Notes: a model not told the origin generated them from the sequence alone. A DNA stretch of 64,000 nucleotides from Chloromonas sp. AAM2 (GCA_004335635.1 QAXH01004362.1:29238-93237), one strand, 5' to 3'. Numbered from the stretch's first letter, positions 47,901 through 60,808 are shown. Translations and numbers: made by a program.

Positions 47901-50900
47901 CGAATCTGTTCTGTTGTGGGGCACGGCCGGCTTGCAGGCCTGGCCTCATGACCGCGTGTTCTTTTTTTCCTTGCTGCAGAACGTTGCCAAACAGGTCGCC
48001 TTCATTCTCAGCAGCGGCCGGAACATGGACGCAGGGTCGGCCTCCAACACAGTGTTCCAGCAGCCCCCGCAGCAGACATCCCTGCCCTCCACAGACATGG
48101 CCTCGCAGGTGGGCTGAGGCAGTGGGGCAATGCAGTGTGAGACTGCAGCCAGTGCATGTCGTGCAGCCTTCAGCTTGAGGTACATGCATGGGTATTGGAT
48201 TGCTTGTCTGGGCTTGCATATCAGATGTCAGTAGTGCACGACCAGGCTTCAACAGCACGGCTGCTGTGCATGTGGTCACCACTGCCACTATTGAAATGCC
48301 TTGCCAAACCGCCTGCTGAGCTGCTTGCACATGCATGCTCATGCACATGTGTGACAACTTCCACCTGCCGCATCTCTGATGCTATGTGTGCAGGCTGGCA
48401 GCCTATCCCGGCCGTTGCAAAAGCGCGTATCCGGCGGCAGCCTGCACAGCCAAGGCCTTGGCATGGTCGGCAGCGTGGTCAGTGCCTCCAATCCGCACCA
48501 AATGCAGCGACTAGGCTCAGACAGGGGCAACAGCAGCCAGAGCGGCCCCGGCGAAGGAGCCATCTGGGGGTCCAGCGCACCTATCCTCAGGCGGCCTTAC
48601 GGGGGTGCTAGTGCCAGCGCAGCGATTGCTGGCAATTCTGGGATTCAATTCGCCAGCCCTATGTCTAGCTCTGCCTCCATGCAAGTACCTCCGCCCCAAA
48701 GGTTCCCGCCGCACCACCGACCAAGTCAGTCTAGTCAGTCTGTGGGTAACATAGGTGCTTATGGGGTGCCAGGCTGGCCCACGACAGGCCACAGGTCAAC
48801 GTCAGCATCGCAAAGAACTAGTCACCAACAGCAGTACCCGCAGCAGCAGCAGCAGCAGCAAGTGCACGGGAACAGTTCAGTGCTTACTCCCACATCACTG
48901 GGAGTGCTGGATCAGGCATCCGGGCCAACGTACCGCAATCCAACGTTTGTCCCGGGTAACGACGACCGGTGGGAGACAGGTAGCCACTACTCGAATGCGA
49001 GCGGGTCGACAGTGCAGGCTGCGGGTCGAACCGGAACTGCCCGAAGGGGCCATAGAGGTCACGGCAGCCAAGCTAACCTACAGGCTGCCAACCAGAGCGG
49101 TATGGACACACAGAGCGTCGACGGATTTGAACAGTCGGGCCCTGGCGGCGCCCCTGACGATCTGAAACTCCTGGAAGTGATCGGCCGGGGCGGGTTCGGC
49201 AGCGTGTACAAGGCGCAGTGGCGTGGCCGGGCGGTTGCAGTGAAGGTGTTGGAGCATGGGGATGATTTCCTGGGCTGTGCGGAAGGGGGTGGTGGGAGTG
49301 GCGTGGGTGGCAGCAGCGTGGGTGGCGGGCCGAGCGGCAAGGAATCCGTTGATCGAAAGATGGACCTCAGCGGCCGGCGAGCCGCGTTGCTCGAAGGCGC
49401 CATGACCTCCACTATCAACCATCCCAACGTGGTGGCTACCTACGATTACAGGGTGGTGCATTTGACGCCTCAGCCCACAAAGGGACTAGGAAGCTCCTCT
49501 CGCATTAGCCAGGTAGGCAGGGCTGACTAGGCCTCAGGTGCTGCTGGACAAGTGGACCTGTGCATGGGCACTTAGTGGCAGAGTTAGGTAGGTAGGTGTG
49601 CTAATCAATGCAGAGGTGCGCATGGCAGAGGCCCCAGAGCTGCACATCTGCACAATTCTCATGTGCGGGACAGAATCTCTTCACGCCACTGAGTTCCTCA
49701 CTACTTGTTCCTCAGCATCAGGCATCTCATGATGGTAAATGCTTGGCTGGCAACAGGACAGGGACCGCACATCCTACTCGATTGCTTGAGATTCTAAGCT
49801 CGCGGAAATGATTTGTTACAGTGTGCCAACCTGGCGGCAGTACTGAGTCTGGGTCTGGGCTGCTTCCATTGGTATCCATGCCTGCCAGCCTCACACCTTC
49901 TGGTTGTTCCCTTGTTGAATGTTCTCCTCCTGCGGGATCCATCCCGGCTGCACAGGAAACCCACATCGTGATGGAGTGGTGCGACAAGGGCTCGCTGCAA
50001 GACGCCATGGAGAAGAGGTTCTTCGCAGTCGACAAGGGAGGCAGCAAGGTGCGCGGCACAGCCAGCTTTCGTCCTCTGCTTAAACACAACATGCATCTTC
50101 TGGCAACCACATGCTTGCGTCCTCTGTCCATTTTCTTTTTACAGTTACCGGTAACTCTCTTCCCTCCTGGAGTCTGGCACACTGTACTGTCGCGAATTTA
50201 CCGCTGCATTGGGTCGACTTTTATCTAGCACAGCACATCCACGCCCTAGCACAGTGTGCTCCCACCCACCCATGCCTCCTGCTTTCAGTACCATCCGTCT
50301 CAACCCACCGTGTTGTTCTCGCCCACATACATGCATCACATGGCCTGTCTGCAGACGATCGACATGGAGGGTCTGTGCATGACACTGTCCGAGGTCGCCT
50401 CCGCCATGGCCTATCTGCACACCCACCGCATCACCCACAGAGACCTCAAGCCCAAGAACGTGCTGCTAAAGACCAGCGCCAAGGACAGGCGGGGCTTCTG
50501 TGCCAAGGTGGGCAGTCCATACTGGTGTACGCGCAGCCAGTGCTAGCTGGACCAAAACAGGCAACACGTGCAACCAAACCCTCCGGGCTCATGCCGAGCC
50601 ATGTACGGGCAACTTCTTTGACCATCAACTTCAATTGATGAGCTGACCCACCCTGAAAGCTGGAATTCCATGTGGTTGGCCCACAATGTAGTCAATGCAC
50701 TCACAAGCTGACCCACCCTGTTGAACCAGACGAGCCGACAGCTCACAAGTCCTACTACGTACGGTATGCTCGCTGAATACTCGTGCTGTTGTGTCTTGTG
50801 ACCCTCTTTCAAGCTCAGGCGTGTTGTTGCTTTCACTGTGACGCAGGTATCCGACTTTGGGCTGTCCCAAGTACTGCCCGACACCAACAGAACACTGGTG

Positions 50901-52068
50901 AGCAGTGGCATGCATGTGTGGCCATGGGCAGCACGCAAGCCGCCAACATCACCAGATTGTCACATGCCGATTGGGCCGTGGTTGAACAGACAACTACACT
51001 GGCAAGGCACCTTACTGTGCCACTCACTTCCAGCGTCCAGCACGACTCATTTATGGGCATCTCTGCTGTTGGCCAGCACGTGCTGTGGCATGAACAGGCA
51101 AAGCCGCTACATGATTTCTGCCTGTCATCCACGATCAAGTGGTGAGTCGCTCAGCCACTCAGCCAGCCATGTACGCTTTGCTGCACTTTCAGGTCAGCAA
51201 GAACTACAGCGGCACGGTCACCCACATGCCCCCCGAGCTGATAGAGGACGGCAAGGTGTACCCGCAGGGCGACGTGTACGCCTTTGGCATCATGATGTGG
51301 GAGGTGCGGCAGGGAGACATGGGTGTGGCAAGTGGCAGCCTTCCAGCGGCAGATTGAGCGGGCCTGCAGAGGTGCCCCGTACCTGGATCAGGACTGGCCA
51401 ACGCTGTAGCTCAGACAGGTTCATAGTCCATAATGGAAGAAAGAGGTATGCACGTTGCTGCCACTTGTTGCCACTTGTTAAGTAATCCGTCCTGTCCAGA
51501 AAACACATGGTTCTTCATGCACTGCTGCGCTCTGTTGCTTGTGGAGTGACTCCTGGGTCTCTAATCCTTCTGCCCAGGCCTTCACCGGCAGCACGCCCTA
51601 CGCTCACATGGCGCACCCCCAGATCATGGTGGCAGTGGTCACACACAACCTCAGACCTCGCTTCCCTGACGCATGCCCGGCATGGTACAAGGTAACTGGG
51701 CCCACCAAGACAATCAACGACATGTGCATGTGGGACACCGGCCTGCACTGTGCTCATGCATGGTGTGTGAGGAGCATGCACGAGGATCAGGCGGATTTTC
51801 TGGTGTCGATTTTGTTGCTGCCCGTCGCATTGCTCCTACCAATCCAAATGCAGCATCAGGAACATCACTTGACATTGCAGCAAGTGATGCTCTGGCATGA
51901 TTGCTCTCATGGGCTTGTTCTGTCGCTTTGCAGGCTCTGGCCTACAAGTGCTGGGCCAAGGATCCCAAGGCACGGCCCACATTCGCCTCAGTAACCGATG
52001 TGTTGATGGCGCAAGTGCGGGACGGGGCCTGGGAGGCTGTGGCCCCGCAGGAGGACGGACGGACATGA
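41982..52068 (+). CDS. Multi-pass membrane / GAF / TKL-type protein kinase
   Basis: Predicted membrane-bound signalling kinase. Twenty-one exons give up to 1277 residues: 41982-42185, 42427-42669, 42889-43048, 43574-43632, 43843-44034, 44351-44527, 44774-44869, 45161-45271, 45545-45723, 45919-46012, 46556-46639, 46929-47112, 47574-47719, 47980-48108, 48394-49512, 49956-50048, 50355-50507, 50847-50897, 51193-51303, 51578-51691, 51934-52068. The first 450 or so residues hold about seven or eight hydrophobic helices, for example VTGLLLAYCVAAFVV and ACSTVLLLTTLSSCCVLTL. A GAF-like sensor domain lies in 46556-47719 (VHHSSFCLLNAAG; GVLRLGFQEAWEWTDPE). A long Ser/Gln-rich linker leads to the kinase: GRGGFGSVYKAQW, AVKVL, a Gly-rich insert, HRDLKPKNVLL, DFGLSQ, MPPELIEDG. 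All catalytic residues are present. The start is uncertain: Met 41997 in the same frame, or Met 42421 with the first exon dropped, are alternatives. Confidence 0.87.
43285..43328 (+). repeat. 22-bp tandem duplication in a kinase intron
   Basis: ACTGCAGCTGAGCAAGAGTC plus two bases is followed directly by a second copy that differs only at its end. It lies in the intron between 43048 and 43574. Confidence 0.85.
46015..46039 (+). repeat. (AC)n microsatellite in a kinase intron
   Basis: A run of about 12 AC units, interrupted once by a G, starts just after the donor of exon 45919-46012. It is a simple repeat. Confidence 0.9.
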
Positions 52069-52794
52069 CAGCGCAAACCAGGCCGCGAGCACTGGCCAAC
52101 ATGAACACAACATATCATCAGCCGCAAGGTGGTGCTGTCGAGCATGCAATAGCGGATGAATTGCTCATCATGACCTGCATCTTTTCTTTGCATGTGCAGC
52201 CGTTGGGCAGTGCTGCAACTGAACGTATTTGCGCCACCAATGTTAGCAGTAATGCGCCAACAGTTGCAACTGTACCATGTCGCTCGACCATCCTGCTGGA
52301 TGCCTCCAGTGCCCCTCCTTGGAGGCTCGCGAAAATTCCTGCCTGATAAAGGTGGTTGGCCGCAAGAGTATCTTGCCTCATCACTTCCCTCATCACATGA
52401 TCTGTCAGCTCATGGCAGTGGTGCTGGCTGCGGGCCCAATGTTTCTGTGCAACCCCATGTCCTAGGATTGCCATGTCACACAAGGTTTTCAGGTCACAGG
52501 CTGAACGGCCATGGGTCTGATGGCACATGGCAGGTACAGGCCAGGCTGAGGGAGTTGCAGAGCTGACACATGGCCGATATTTAGGCATACCATATCTGAT
52601 GTAGCATGCTTGGGATGGAGGTCCACTGCGTGTCAGGGCTGAAAGAGCCTCTTGACACAGCTTGGAAACAATTTGATTATCATCGTTGTGATGATCAATG
52701 AATGCTGCTATCAGGGCTACGTGCATAGCAAGCAGTGACAGTGATAAAGGTTGGTTGTGGGCAGGACCACTTGGGCCAGCTGCATACAGCTGAA

Positions 52795-52824
52795 GTGTGA
52801 CGTGTGAGAATTCTCATGTCACAC
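52795..52824. repeat. 30-bp imperfect palindrome
   Basis: GTGTGAC and GTCACAC flank a perfect central TGAGAATTCTCA, with small unpaired bases between. It could form a cruciform or an RNA hairpin in the kinase 3' region. No known element is assigned. Confidence 0.75.
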
Positions 52825-53037
52825 CAAGCAACGTGTGAGACAGCTCGGCCGTGCAAGTGAACCGCGTAGTAGCATGGCTTGTTGCATGGGCCTCATGGTC
52901 GGGACTTGGTGTGTTGCACGGCTGCACATGTCAGAGAGTCTGAGAGTGTGAGAGTCTGAGGGAGTTGGATGTGTGCGGGTGTGAGAGCAATTGGGAGAAG
53001 AGGGCATGGAAAACAGGATAGCCTTATGTTGAAACCA

Positions 53038-53106
53038 TCTTAACACAACCGTCTTAACACTGCATCTTAACACAACCATCTTAACACAACCATCTTAACA
53101 CTGCAG
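53038..53106 (+). repeat. Minisatellite of about 14 bp, five units
   Basis: Units alternate between the form ATCTTAACACAACC and the shorter ATCTTAACACTGC. It is a tandem array with no coding meaning seen. Confidence 0.85.
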
Positions 53107-54840
53107 ACATTTGCACTGCAGAGCATTTGGTAGGCAGGAGAGAGAGGTTGTTGCGGTGGTGGTCGTGAATGCATTTTCAGAACTTCTTGGCGGCTTGAAA
53201 CAACGAGGCAGTGCTTGGGGATGCTTGCACCTGCTTAGCCCTGTGTACTGACTGGAGTGAGAGCCCGACCTACGACAATTGATTTTGACGAGGGCATACG
53301 TCGGGCCAGTCTTCACTCCAGGGCTGTGCTCTTGATCAAGCAGTGGAGGCGTCTGACAACACTAACCTGGCTTCTTACTTTGTGGATACACAATCAGCCA
53401 TTGGGGCACAAGCTAAGGACAAAGGACAAGTTGACGACAAAGGGATTGTGCTTTCCAACCATTTGTGCAAATGGACTGCATGAAATGCGATGTGCATGTG
53501 CATGTGCATGGGTCTGGGTTACTGTGCATGGGACGCCCATTCCCTCTTGGGCCGTCTGACTGGAGACATCAAAAGCCACAGCACAGGTTTTGTGCATATG
53601 CACTGAGCTGAGTATAGCGTGTGCGATTCATATACTGCATCAAGATGCACATCTTGCTGCGTGCACCTGACGACTGATCCACATCTGTGCATGGTTGCAA
53701 TGGTCTGATTGCCATGACAGTCGCCCTCCACAATCCAATCACTGCCTTCATACTGCTTTAACTCCGCCTGGGTTTCAGCTTCTGGATTGGTTTGGGTGAC
53801 TTCTGAAGCAGCACTAACCAATGTGCACCGACATTTGTTGCTGGCACAAGGGCCAACACGAATCTGAACCTGGACAGGCCCTGTCATTTCAGGCTGTGCG
53901 CGGCTCTGGAGCAGAGATCATGACGTGCTTGCGCCAACTGAACATGAGGACTGGACTTCCTTGTTTTCTATATTGCATCGCGTTGATGACGATTTTGACT
54001 GATTGGAAAATGCTTACTTGCATGCGTTCGGTAGGAAATGTGCCGGAGTCAATGACAGTCGCACACGTCGTGTCGTGCATATCATCAGAACTTGTACAGC
54101 GTATTGGTGAGCAGGACACACAATGTGTGCATGTGACGTGCATGTGCTGTGAAGGGCTGGAGACAACTGCCACAGCACAGGTGTGGTGCTGTTGGCAATG
54201 GTGATGAATCAAATGCGTGTCATAGTACCCTTCACATGTAGGTTACCTGGGTTAGAGTCCCTCCCTTGTTGTGAAGGACTTTGTTGCATGGGCTGCTGTG
54301 ATGGCCTACTTGGTTCAGCGTGGTTGTGGAGCTTGTGAGGGCACATGCATAGGAACGAGAACTGTAAAGAAGTCACCAAAAAACAAACGTCTGAAGCCTT
54401 CATGTACGAGCTTGGACAGCTCCGTGTGTTCAAATGTCGTTCTCTTGGATTCAAAGATAATGTGCTGACTCAGCTTCTGGACACCTTCACGCACTCGCGA
54501 AGCATCGCCAGGTGCGCGACAGGCCCGCAAGCCCGAGCATGACATGAAACGTGTGATGCTGCAAGTTGATAGCAGAGCAGGCCGTCAGCTGGTGCAATGC
54601 ATGCTTGCTGCAGGCCATGCTGGTCATTGAGCTTGATGCCAAGCTACAAGAATTTCATCAGGTCACCGGATCTAGAATCAATGGTAACAACTCACAGCCG
54701 GGCAAACAACGACCACTTAAAAGATGCACTGACTCGCAAAATTCTGAACAGTTGCACGTACAATGCAGATTAGAGAAACACTTGGCGCTGGTCCCACTCA
54801 CAGCTATCATTCAGAAAGCGGTTGGACTCTGGAGGCCGTT

Positions 54841-54926
54841 GCAAGCGTCAGCAGGAGAAACGGAAAAGGCTATCCAAGGTCGTGCAAGCGTCAGCAGAAC
54901 AAACGGAAAAGGCTATCCAAGGTCGA
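54841..54926 (+). repeat. 43-bp tandem duplication
   Basis: The unit begins GCAAGCGTCAGCAG and ends GGCTATCCAAGGTCG. It occurs at 54841-54883 and 54884-54926 with a few differences. Its function is unknown. Confidence 0.85.
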
Positions 54927-55040
54927 TAGCTCAATGCCAAGCAGCTCATGTAGGCCAAGGCAAAGTTGCTTTGTCTATTAAACGCCAACTCAGAGTAGTC
55001 TCAATAAATGCCAGCTCGCAACAGCCCACCCATCAGAAGG

Positions 55041-55045
55041 TTACA
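55041..55045 (-). terminator. Candidate TGTAA poly(A) signal, LSG1
   Basis: TTACA on plus is TGTAA on minus, 58 nt after the LSG1 stop at 55103. It is assigned by motif and position only. Confidence 0.4.
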
Positions 55046-55102
55046 TAGTTTGTATGGTGGGCAACAATTCATAAGAAAAGGCTGATAGGTCAAGGCAGAT
55101 TG

Positions 55103-58100
55103 TTAATAGGCACCGACCCGCAGCAGTCCTCCCTTCTTGCCGGTGGCCACAGCTGCGCCGTCATAGCCCCCCGCCTCACCGCGCCCCTGCGGCCACACAC
55201 AACGCACACGTGTGGTATGTTACAGCCTGTAGCAGGACGCAGCCCAAGGGGGCCTGGGGCCATCGAGCAACAGTGCACGCTGATGGAAGAGCATCCATCA
55301 AGAGCCACTACAGCTGCAAGATGCAAGCTTCACGTTGACAGCTGGCAGTGAACACAAAACACATTACGAGACCAGATAGGAGGTATGCTGCCGCACAAGG
55401 ACAGAGCACGTCATGCCCTAACACAACCTGATGGCATGCCAACTGACAACTGGACTCATCCAAAGCCTAACCTAACCAGGCACTCAACCCACCTGTCCTC
55501 TGTCTCCCTTGGTGCGAGACGCCTTCTTCTGGAATTTATGGTCTGCACGCCTTGCTTTGCTGGCGCTGGCACTGCTGCCCCCAGGCGGCCCCGACACACT
55601 GACACCGCCAAGCTCCCCAGCTAAAAGATCTAAGTCCGCTTCATCTAAACTAGCCATAGGCTGCTGCATCCCTTGAAGTGCCGGCCCTGCCATCGTCTCC
55701 TCCTGCTCGTCGGACTCCGCCTCACTGCCGCTGGCTGAAGCCTGGGCTGCCCTCGTGGCTGGCGGGCATCTGGGAGCTGCACTGCCATGCGCGAGGGGTT
55801 TGAGCGTGGTGGGGTGATGCATGAAGGGCACGTAGGCGGGTGGGTCGCTGCCGGGGGGGAGCGTGCAGTGCAGCAACCGCCCCGATGTGTAGTCACGCAA
55901 CATGAAGCGACCTGCAGATGGCAGGCCGTACACAGTTTCAATCGAGAGTGAGTCAGGAGTGCAAGTGAAGGGCACCGTCAGGAATGCAAATGAAGGCCAC
56001 GGTCAGGAATGCAAGTTGAGCGCACAGCCCCAAACAATCATAGCAGGATCCGCCAAATCCGAATCTTTGGCTTGCATTTTCCGGGTGTACTCGGGGAATT
56101 GACAAGTTCATGGCATGCGCCAGCCGGATGGTCCCAGTCCGCATGCAGCGCAGCTTCATCGCTCCCCGCGGCCCCCATGACTCACCCGCCCGGCTCTCGT
56201 CCGGCAGCCCCGACCCCACCACCCAGCCACGGCACGAGGCCAACGCCCGCAGCACCTGGGACGCATTGGGTTGAGCCTCTTGTGCAGCGGTGGGCGGGGG
56301 TGGGGGCAACTTGAACCCGTACAAGTGCTCGATCTGCGAGGCGCCCAGTCAACAGACAGATAATGCGGTGAGTGACGGCCATGAGGCCTGCATCAACACG
56401 CGGGTAAGCCATGGCCTGTTACAATCTGCTAGCGGGCTGTCAGAGCTGCGCTCTTGAGCAGTTTGCAATACGAGGGTACCATTACAGCTGGAGTGCCACA
56501 ACTTCTCAAAATTGATCTTGTACTGAGCATCGAGCGAGTCCCACCACAACTTGCAAGCTCCACGGATGCGCGCCGGTCCTGCACCGCCTGTGTTGCGCTG
56601 CCTGTTCCAGACCACACACAGATTGTATGCCTTCACAGCGAGCCCTGTGCCCACTGCCCTGCCTGCGCCTGCCCTGGGCCTGTGCGCCCCCTGCCTCACC
56701 TGCGCCCGGCCGCATCGCTCCGCCAGCACCTCCACTGGCGCGCGTATCTCAGTGAGGCGATCGATGGGGATCACGCCAGCGGACACCATCTCGGCCTTGC
56801 TGCGCGCGAACTTGGGCATCACAAGACCTGCAGCACAGGGAGTATCGGAGGTTTGATGAGTGGTAAGGTGGCTGAGCGAGGTACCAGGTGCCTCATTCAC
56901 ATAATGATGTGCGTTGAGAAAACAAGGAAAGCTCGCTGCATGCACCACCCGGCTTGCCACACAGTGGCTTGAGTGCACCAGACTGTCCAGGAAGAAGGCA
57001 GCTATTAAGCTGAATTCACGAACAAAACTGTCGCCTCTTATTTTGTAGGGACAGCAAGCTGACGCCGAGCAAGCTGACTGCGTGCACAGCTGTCCAAAAC
57101 CATCACAGTGCCTGTAGGTCTGACCTCTGATGTGAGGGCCCCTAGTCGGGTATTATCATGCAGTGGCCAGTGCTCTCACCGGGGCAGTCGCACAGGCTCA
57201 GTGTGCCGGACACCACCAGCGTCTGGAAGTGCTTGGTCTTGCCCGGTGTGGGCGCAACAGCGGTCTTTTTGGCCCCAAACAGCGCGTTGATGGTGCTGGA
57301 CTTGCCCACGTTAGGGTAGCCCACCAGACCCACCTGCATGGAACGTCACACAGTGGCAGGTGTTGACAGGCATGCGGGAGTTTGTATGCTGAACCGTTAC
57401 GCAGTGCAGGGTACTGACAGGTGTGCGGAGCATAGAGATGGCATGCTGAATAGCGCATCAACTGTACCTCCTCTCCTTTCTCCATCAGCCATGTTGTCCC
57501 CCTTGGCTGGCCACCCTTGTGGACCCTAGTTCACGGCGCCCAGCGAGTGCTGAGACCCCAGACTCGTTGTACAGCCTGCCAAGCAAGCACACCCTTGCCC
57601 TGGACCCTCTTTAATAAGCACACCACGCCTCCTGTTAGCCCACGCCTTCCTGAACCCTTGTCCACGGCGTGCGACCAGTGAATGCTGAACGTCCCCGGTT
57701 GACAGCCTGCCAGCAGCGCACATGCTTGCCCTGGACCCAACTCACCGTGAATTTGCGGTCTTTATCACCGGCCCTGGGGTCGTCCTTCCCCGCTGCCGCC
57801 ACGGCCTCCCTCGCCTTCTCCTCGAGCACCGCTATCAGCTCATCTTCCTCCAGCACTCGTGTGCGCCTGGCCGCCATCACCGCCGCCTCCGCCTGTGCAC
57901 CCCCCTGGGCCATAGCAGCGGCCTCAGCGCTCAACCGCAGCAACCGCTCCTCGCTGTGCCGCTGCTCGCACAGGTCCCGCCAGTCCATGCCCGTCTCGTG
58001 CGCCTCTGCCTTGAGAGTGGCGTGGCGGTTGATGACGGCCACAGCGCTCCAGAAGATGTACGGCATGCCAACCTGTGCGATCATAACGTCGTTCCATTCA

Positions 58101-60491
58101 GCAACCAGACAACGGCGGCAAGAGCAGCTGACATGAGAAGACAAGTAAGCGCTGGTAAGCACAGGACGAACGGCCCAAGGCAACCCAGACATTGCGGCAA
58201 GCTCAGGCCGAGCACACAACTTGCACTGCTTGTTGGTCGTTAATTCCCAGCACAAGATCAGTCAACACAAGCGCTCAGCCAGCCCAACATGCACTCTTTC
58301 CCCCGCTGTCACCTTGTCGAAGTAGTCCGCCCACTTCTCCCTGACGGCCAGCGGCAGCAGGTCCGCCTTGTTGAGCAGCAGCAGCGAACCCTTGTGCGCG
58401 TGCAGCTCGCGTGCATACGCCTCAAGGTCCGGGCAGCGGTACAGGAGCGGGTCGCGAGCATCCACAACCTACAGGGGACGACGCAGGACAATGGGGCAAG
58501 GCAAACAAGAGTGGGTGGTAAAGACGATGAAAGCAAGTGTGATGTAGTTTGTGATGAAGGTGTGCCGTTGTTCACTGCCACCAAACCAGCGAAGGGTGGA
58601 GTGGGGTGCCCTACAGTACCCGCCTGGCCCGGCCTCGCGGATGAGGCTTCCCTGCCAGACACTAAACCTCATGCGGGGTCGTCCTGCGGTGCCCCCGTTC
58701 CAGCCATTGCGGCATGAACGCCTGCTCCGCTGTGCTGGCAAATCCATATCCGTTTCGCTCCCGTCGGTCCCTGCCCCTGTCCTGGCACGTTTGCTGTCCT
58801 GAAGTGTGCCTGTCATCCTGCCGTGCTCAGCCATTGCTGGCGTCACGCTGTGCTGTGACGAACACGTCTACTGCGCTACCTTCCCGTCCCGGCCCCTGTG
58901 TGTGCTGTCCCACCTGCACGACTATGTCGGACCGCTCCAGCACGCGCCACAGCTGCCGCCACACCTCGATGTTCTTCTCAAAGGGCGTCAGCACCAGCTT
59001 CTCCTCCTCCTCCAGCTGCGCCAGGTCACGCCGCCACGCAACAAACGCGGTGCGCTCCTACAGCCAACAGCAACAAAGCAACAACTATGCAACACATGCA
59101 CTCATGTAGCCTCAGAAAACTCGGAGCTCAGGCAAGCTCTCACTGCCTGAACTGTAACAGGGCGGACAAACAACCAACACTCAGCCAACAGCAAATAAGA
59201 ATCAACTATTCGTCTGACTTGGCAACTAACGAGAACCAACTATGCTCGCAAACTAACCGACATGTGTAGCCTCAAGATAACCAACTACAGGATGTGTTGA
59301 GCACTGATGTAACCGGCAGATCGGTCTACACTGATGAAGTGCGGGCAGATCAGCCTTCAGCGGCCTACCTGCGCATCCAGCTGTTCGGGTGTGGTTGTCT
59401 CGTCCCACGAGGGGCGGCGGGGCAGGCGCAGGCGGTGCGCATGGCGCTGCTCGGCGGCCGACCGCTCCTCGGCAGCACGCTGTGCGGGGTAACATGGGCA
59501 GCAGCACATGCGGCACATGGCAGTCAGAAAGATCGGCAGCCGAACAGAGTGCTGCCTGCCAGAAGATCTATGCCGGCTGTGTGCTCGAGCGTGCCGGCAT
59601 GGCCAGGTCAGCCCACTGTAGGTGTGAGGCGTGGCATGCATTTTTACGCAGTCATGTCTGTCCACTTGGGACTCGATTCACATAACTCATTGCCGCCCAA
59701 GTAAGCTTCCGATACTGCATCGGGCAGACCTGGCAACATGAGGACGGTGGTGTGCTCACAAGCCATTCAAGACCCTACCCGGACCCCAGCTGGTATCATG
59801 CCCTTGGGCAAACCATGTCGTAGTGCTCCTACCTGCTCGTCGAGTGCGCTCACTGCGCCATTGGAAATGACCACACACTGGGAGCGCTCCGCTGTGAAGT
59901 CACGCCCAGCTAGGTCAGCCTGCAAGCAGGGATGCCATGTTCGTGCAGATCAGATATGCATAGCCTGAGGTCTCGCATGCCCAACAGCTGGTGCAGCCTG
60001 ATTGATAACGAAACGGGTAATCCACTGCACTCCTGGTCTCATGCTGATGCATCCCATGCAGTAGTGGCCTGGCCTGGGACCCTCACCATGGCCATAAGCT
60101 CATCCAGGTCATTCCTTTCCAACACGCTCTGCATGTTGGTGTTGCCTGCATGCATTTCTGTGGTGTGGCGACCACCAATAACAGTACTGGGACGTCCCTG
60201 CAAACAAGCCCAATGCAAGCAGACATTTGAGCAGACACTCTTAGCAACATCAGAAGTAGTAGGCAGTTGTCGATATGGACAGAGAACTCGAGTGAGGCTG
60301 GCTGGTGGTAGCCCTAGTTGCCACTCGCAACTTGGCGGCATGATTGCCAGCAGGCGCCACAAGGTGCAGATATTGCCCCCATACAGGATGCTCATGCGCA
60401 ACGCTCTGATGCTCACCTTCTTCCGTGACGCCAGGAGCGCCTTCCCGACCTTGTCGCCAGCTGCACGGGCTTTTCCATTATGCTTGGTCAT
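55103..60491 (-). CDS. LSG1: Large-subunit GTPase 1 (LSG1), 60S ribosome maturation GTPase
   Basis: Cytoplasmic GTPase that triggers release of the export adaptor NMD3 from pre-60S subunits. Twelve exons give about 647 residues, the usual length: 60491-60417, 60197-60087, 59919-59833, 59479-59369, 59057-58914, 58468-58313, 58072-57746, 57333-57180, 56827-56700, 56333-56186, 55911-55493, 55186-55103. The GTPase motifs are circularly permuted as in the YlqF/YawG family. G4 LLLLNKADLLP comes first, then G1 VGLVGYPNVGKSS, then G3 DCPG. Conserved flanks include LTPFEKNIEVWRQLWRVLER before G4, GLPDESRAGRFMLRDYTSG after G3, a basic N-terminus and a Gly/Lys-rich C-terminus. The stretch between G4 and G1 (about 58000-57750) is an Ala/Glu-rich, probably coiled or disordered insert. 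The start is the only good Met before the basic N-terminus. Confidence 0.96.
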
Positions 60492-60808
60492 GGCGGGCCT
60501 ATAGGTTGTTCAAAAGCAATTGCTCGCACACGCTATGAGATGTGCAACGAGAGAAAGGGTTTCCTCGAGGGTTTCGTGTTGTCCCTCACAACGCGATAGA
60601 GTATGATATGCACGCAACGCCCACTCTGGTAATTCTGGGCTTGTGCGATGAGCCGCAGGCTAGCAACACGATGCGCAAAAGCCGTTACGTGGGATGGGGG
60701 CGTTTCTGAACAGGCAGCAATTTTGACGCTTGTTCTTGCTTGATACATGGAATACTATTTCATTTGTATTGTAATGTTTACTGGAGATCGCCAAGATTTG
60801 ATGCCCAA
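60492..60808. promoter_or_regulatory. Short head-to-head intergenic region, LSG1 / MFI-like gene
   Basis: Only 317 bp separate the two start codons on opposite strands, so a shared bidirectional promoter is likely. No clear TATA box or known element was identified. The MFI-like frame is open upstream to about 60740 without an ATG. Confidence 0.45.

Larger units (their letters stand above)
52069..55102. other. Intergenic interval with low-complexity DNA, kinase / LSG1 3' ends
   Basis: Lies between the convergent ends of the kinase (plus) and LSG1 (minus). It holds a 30-bp palindrome (52795-52824), a 14-bp minisatellite (53038-53106) and a 43-bp tandem pair (54841-54926). Open frames such as 53821-54204 plus and 54545-54315 minus look protein-like over short stretches but match no family I recognise. 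Confidence 0.5.

Noticed and set aside
53821..54204. 127-codon plus-strand ORF
   Set aside because: No domain, homologous pattern or supporting neighbouring exons. The open length is not unusual for a region of this size.
56349..56978. 209-codon minus-strand ORF
   Set aside because: It is LSG1 exon 56827-56700 plus intron read-through. The extra residues do not align with LSG1.
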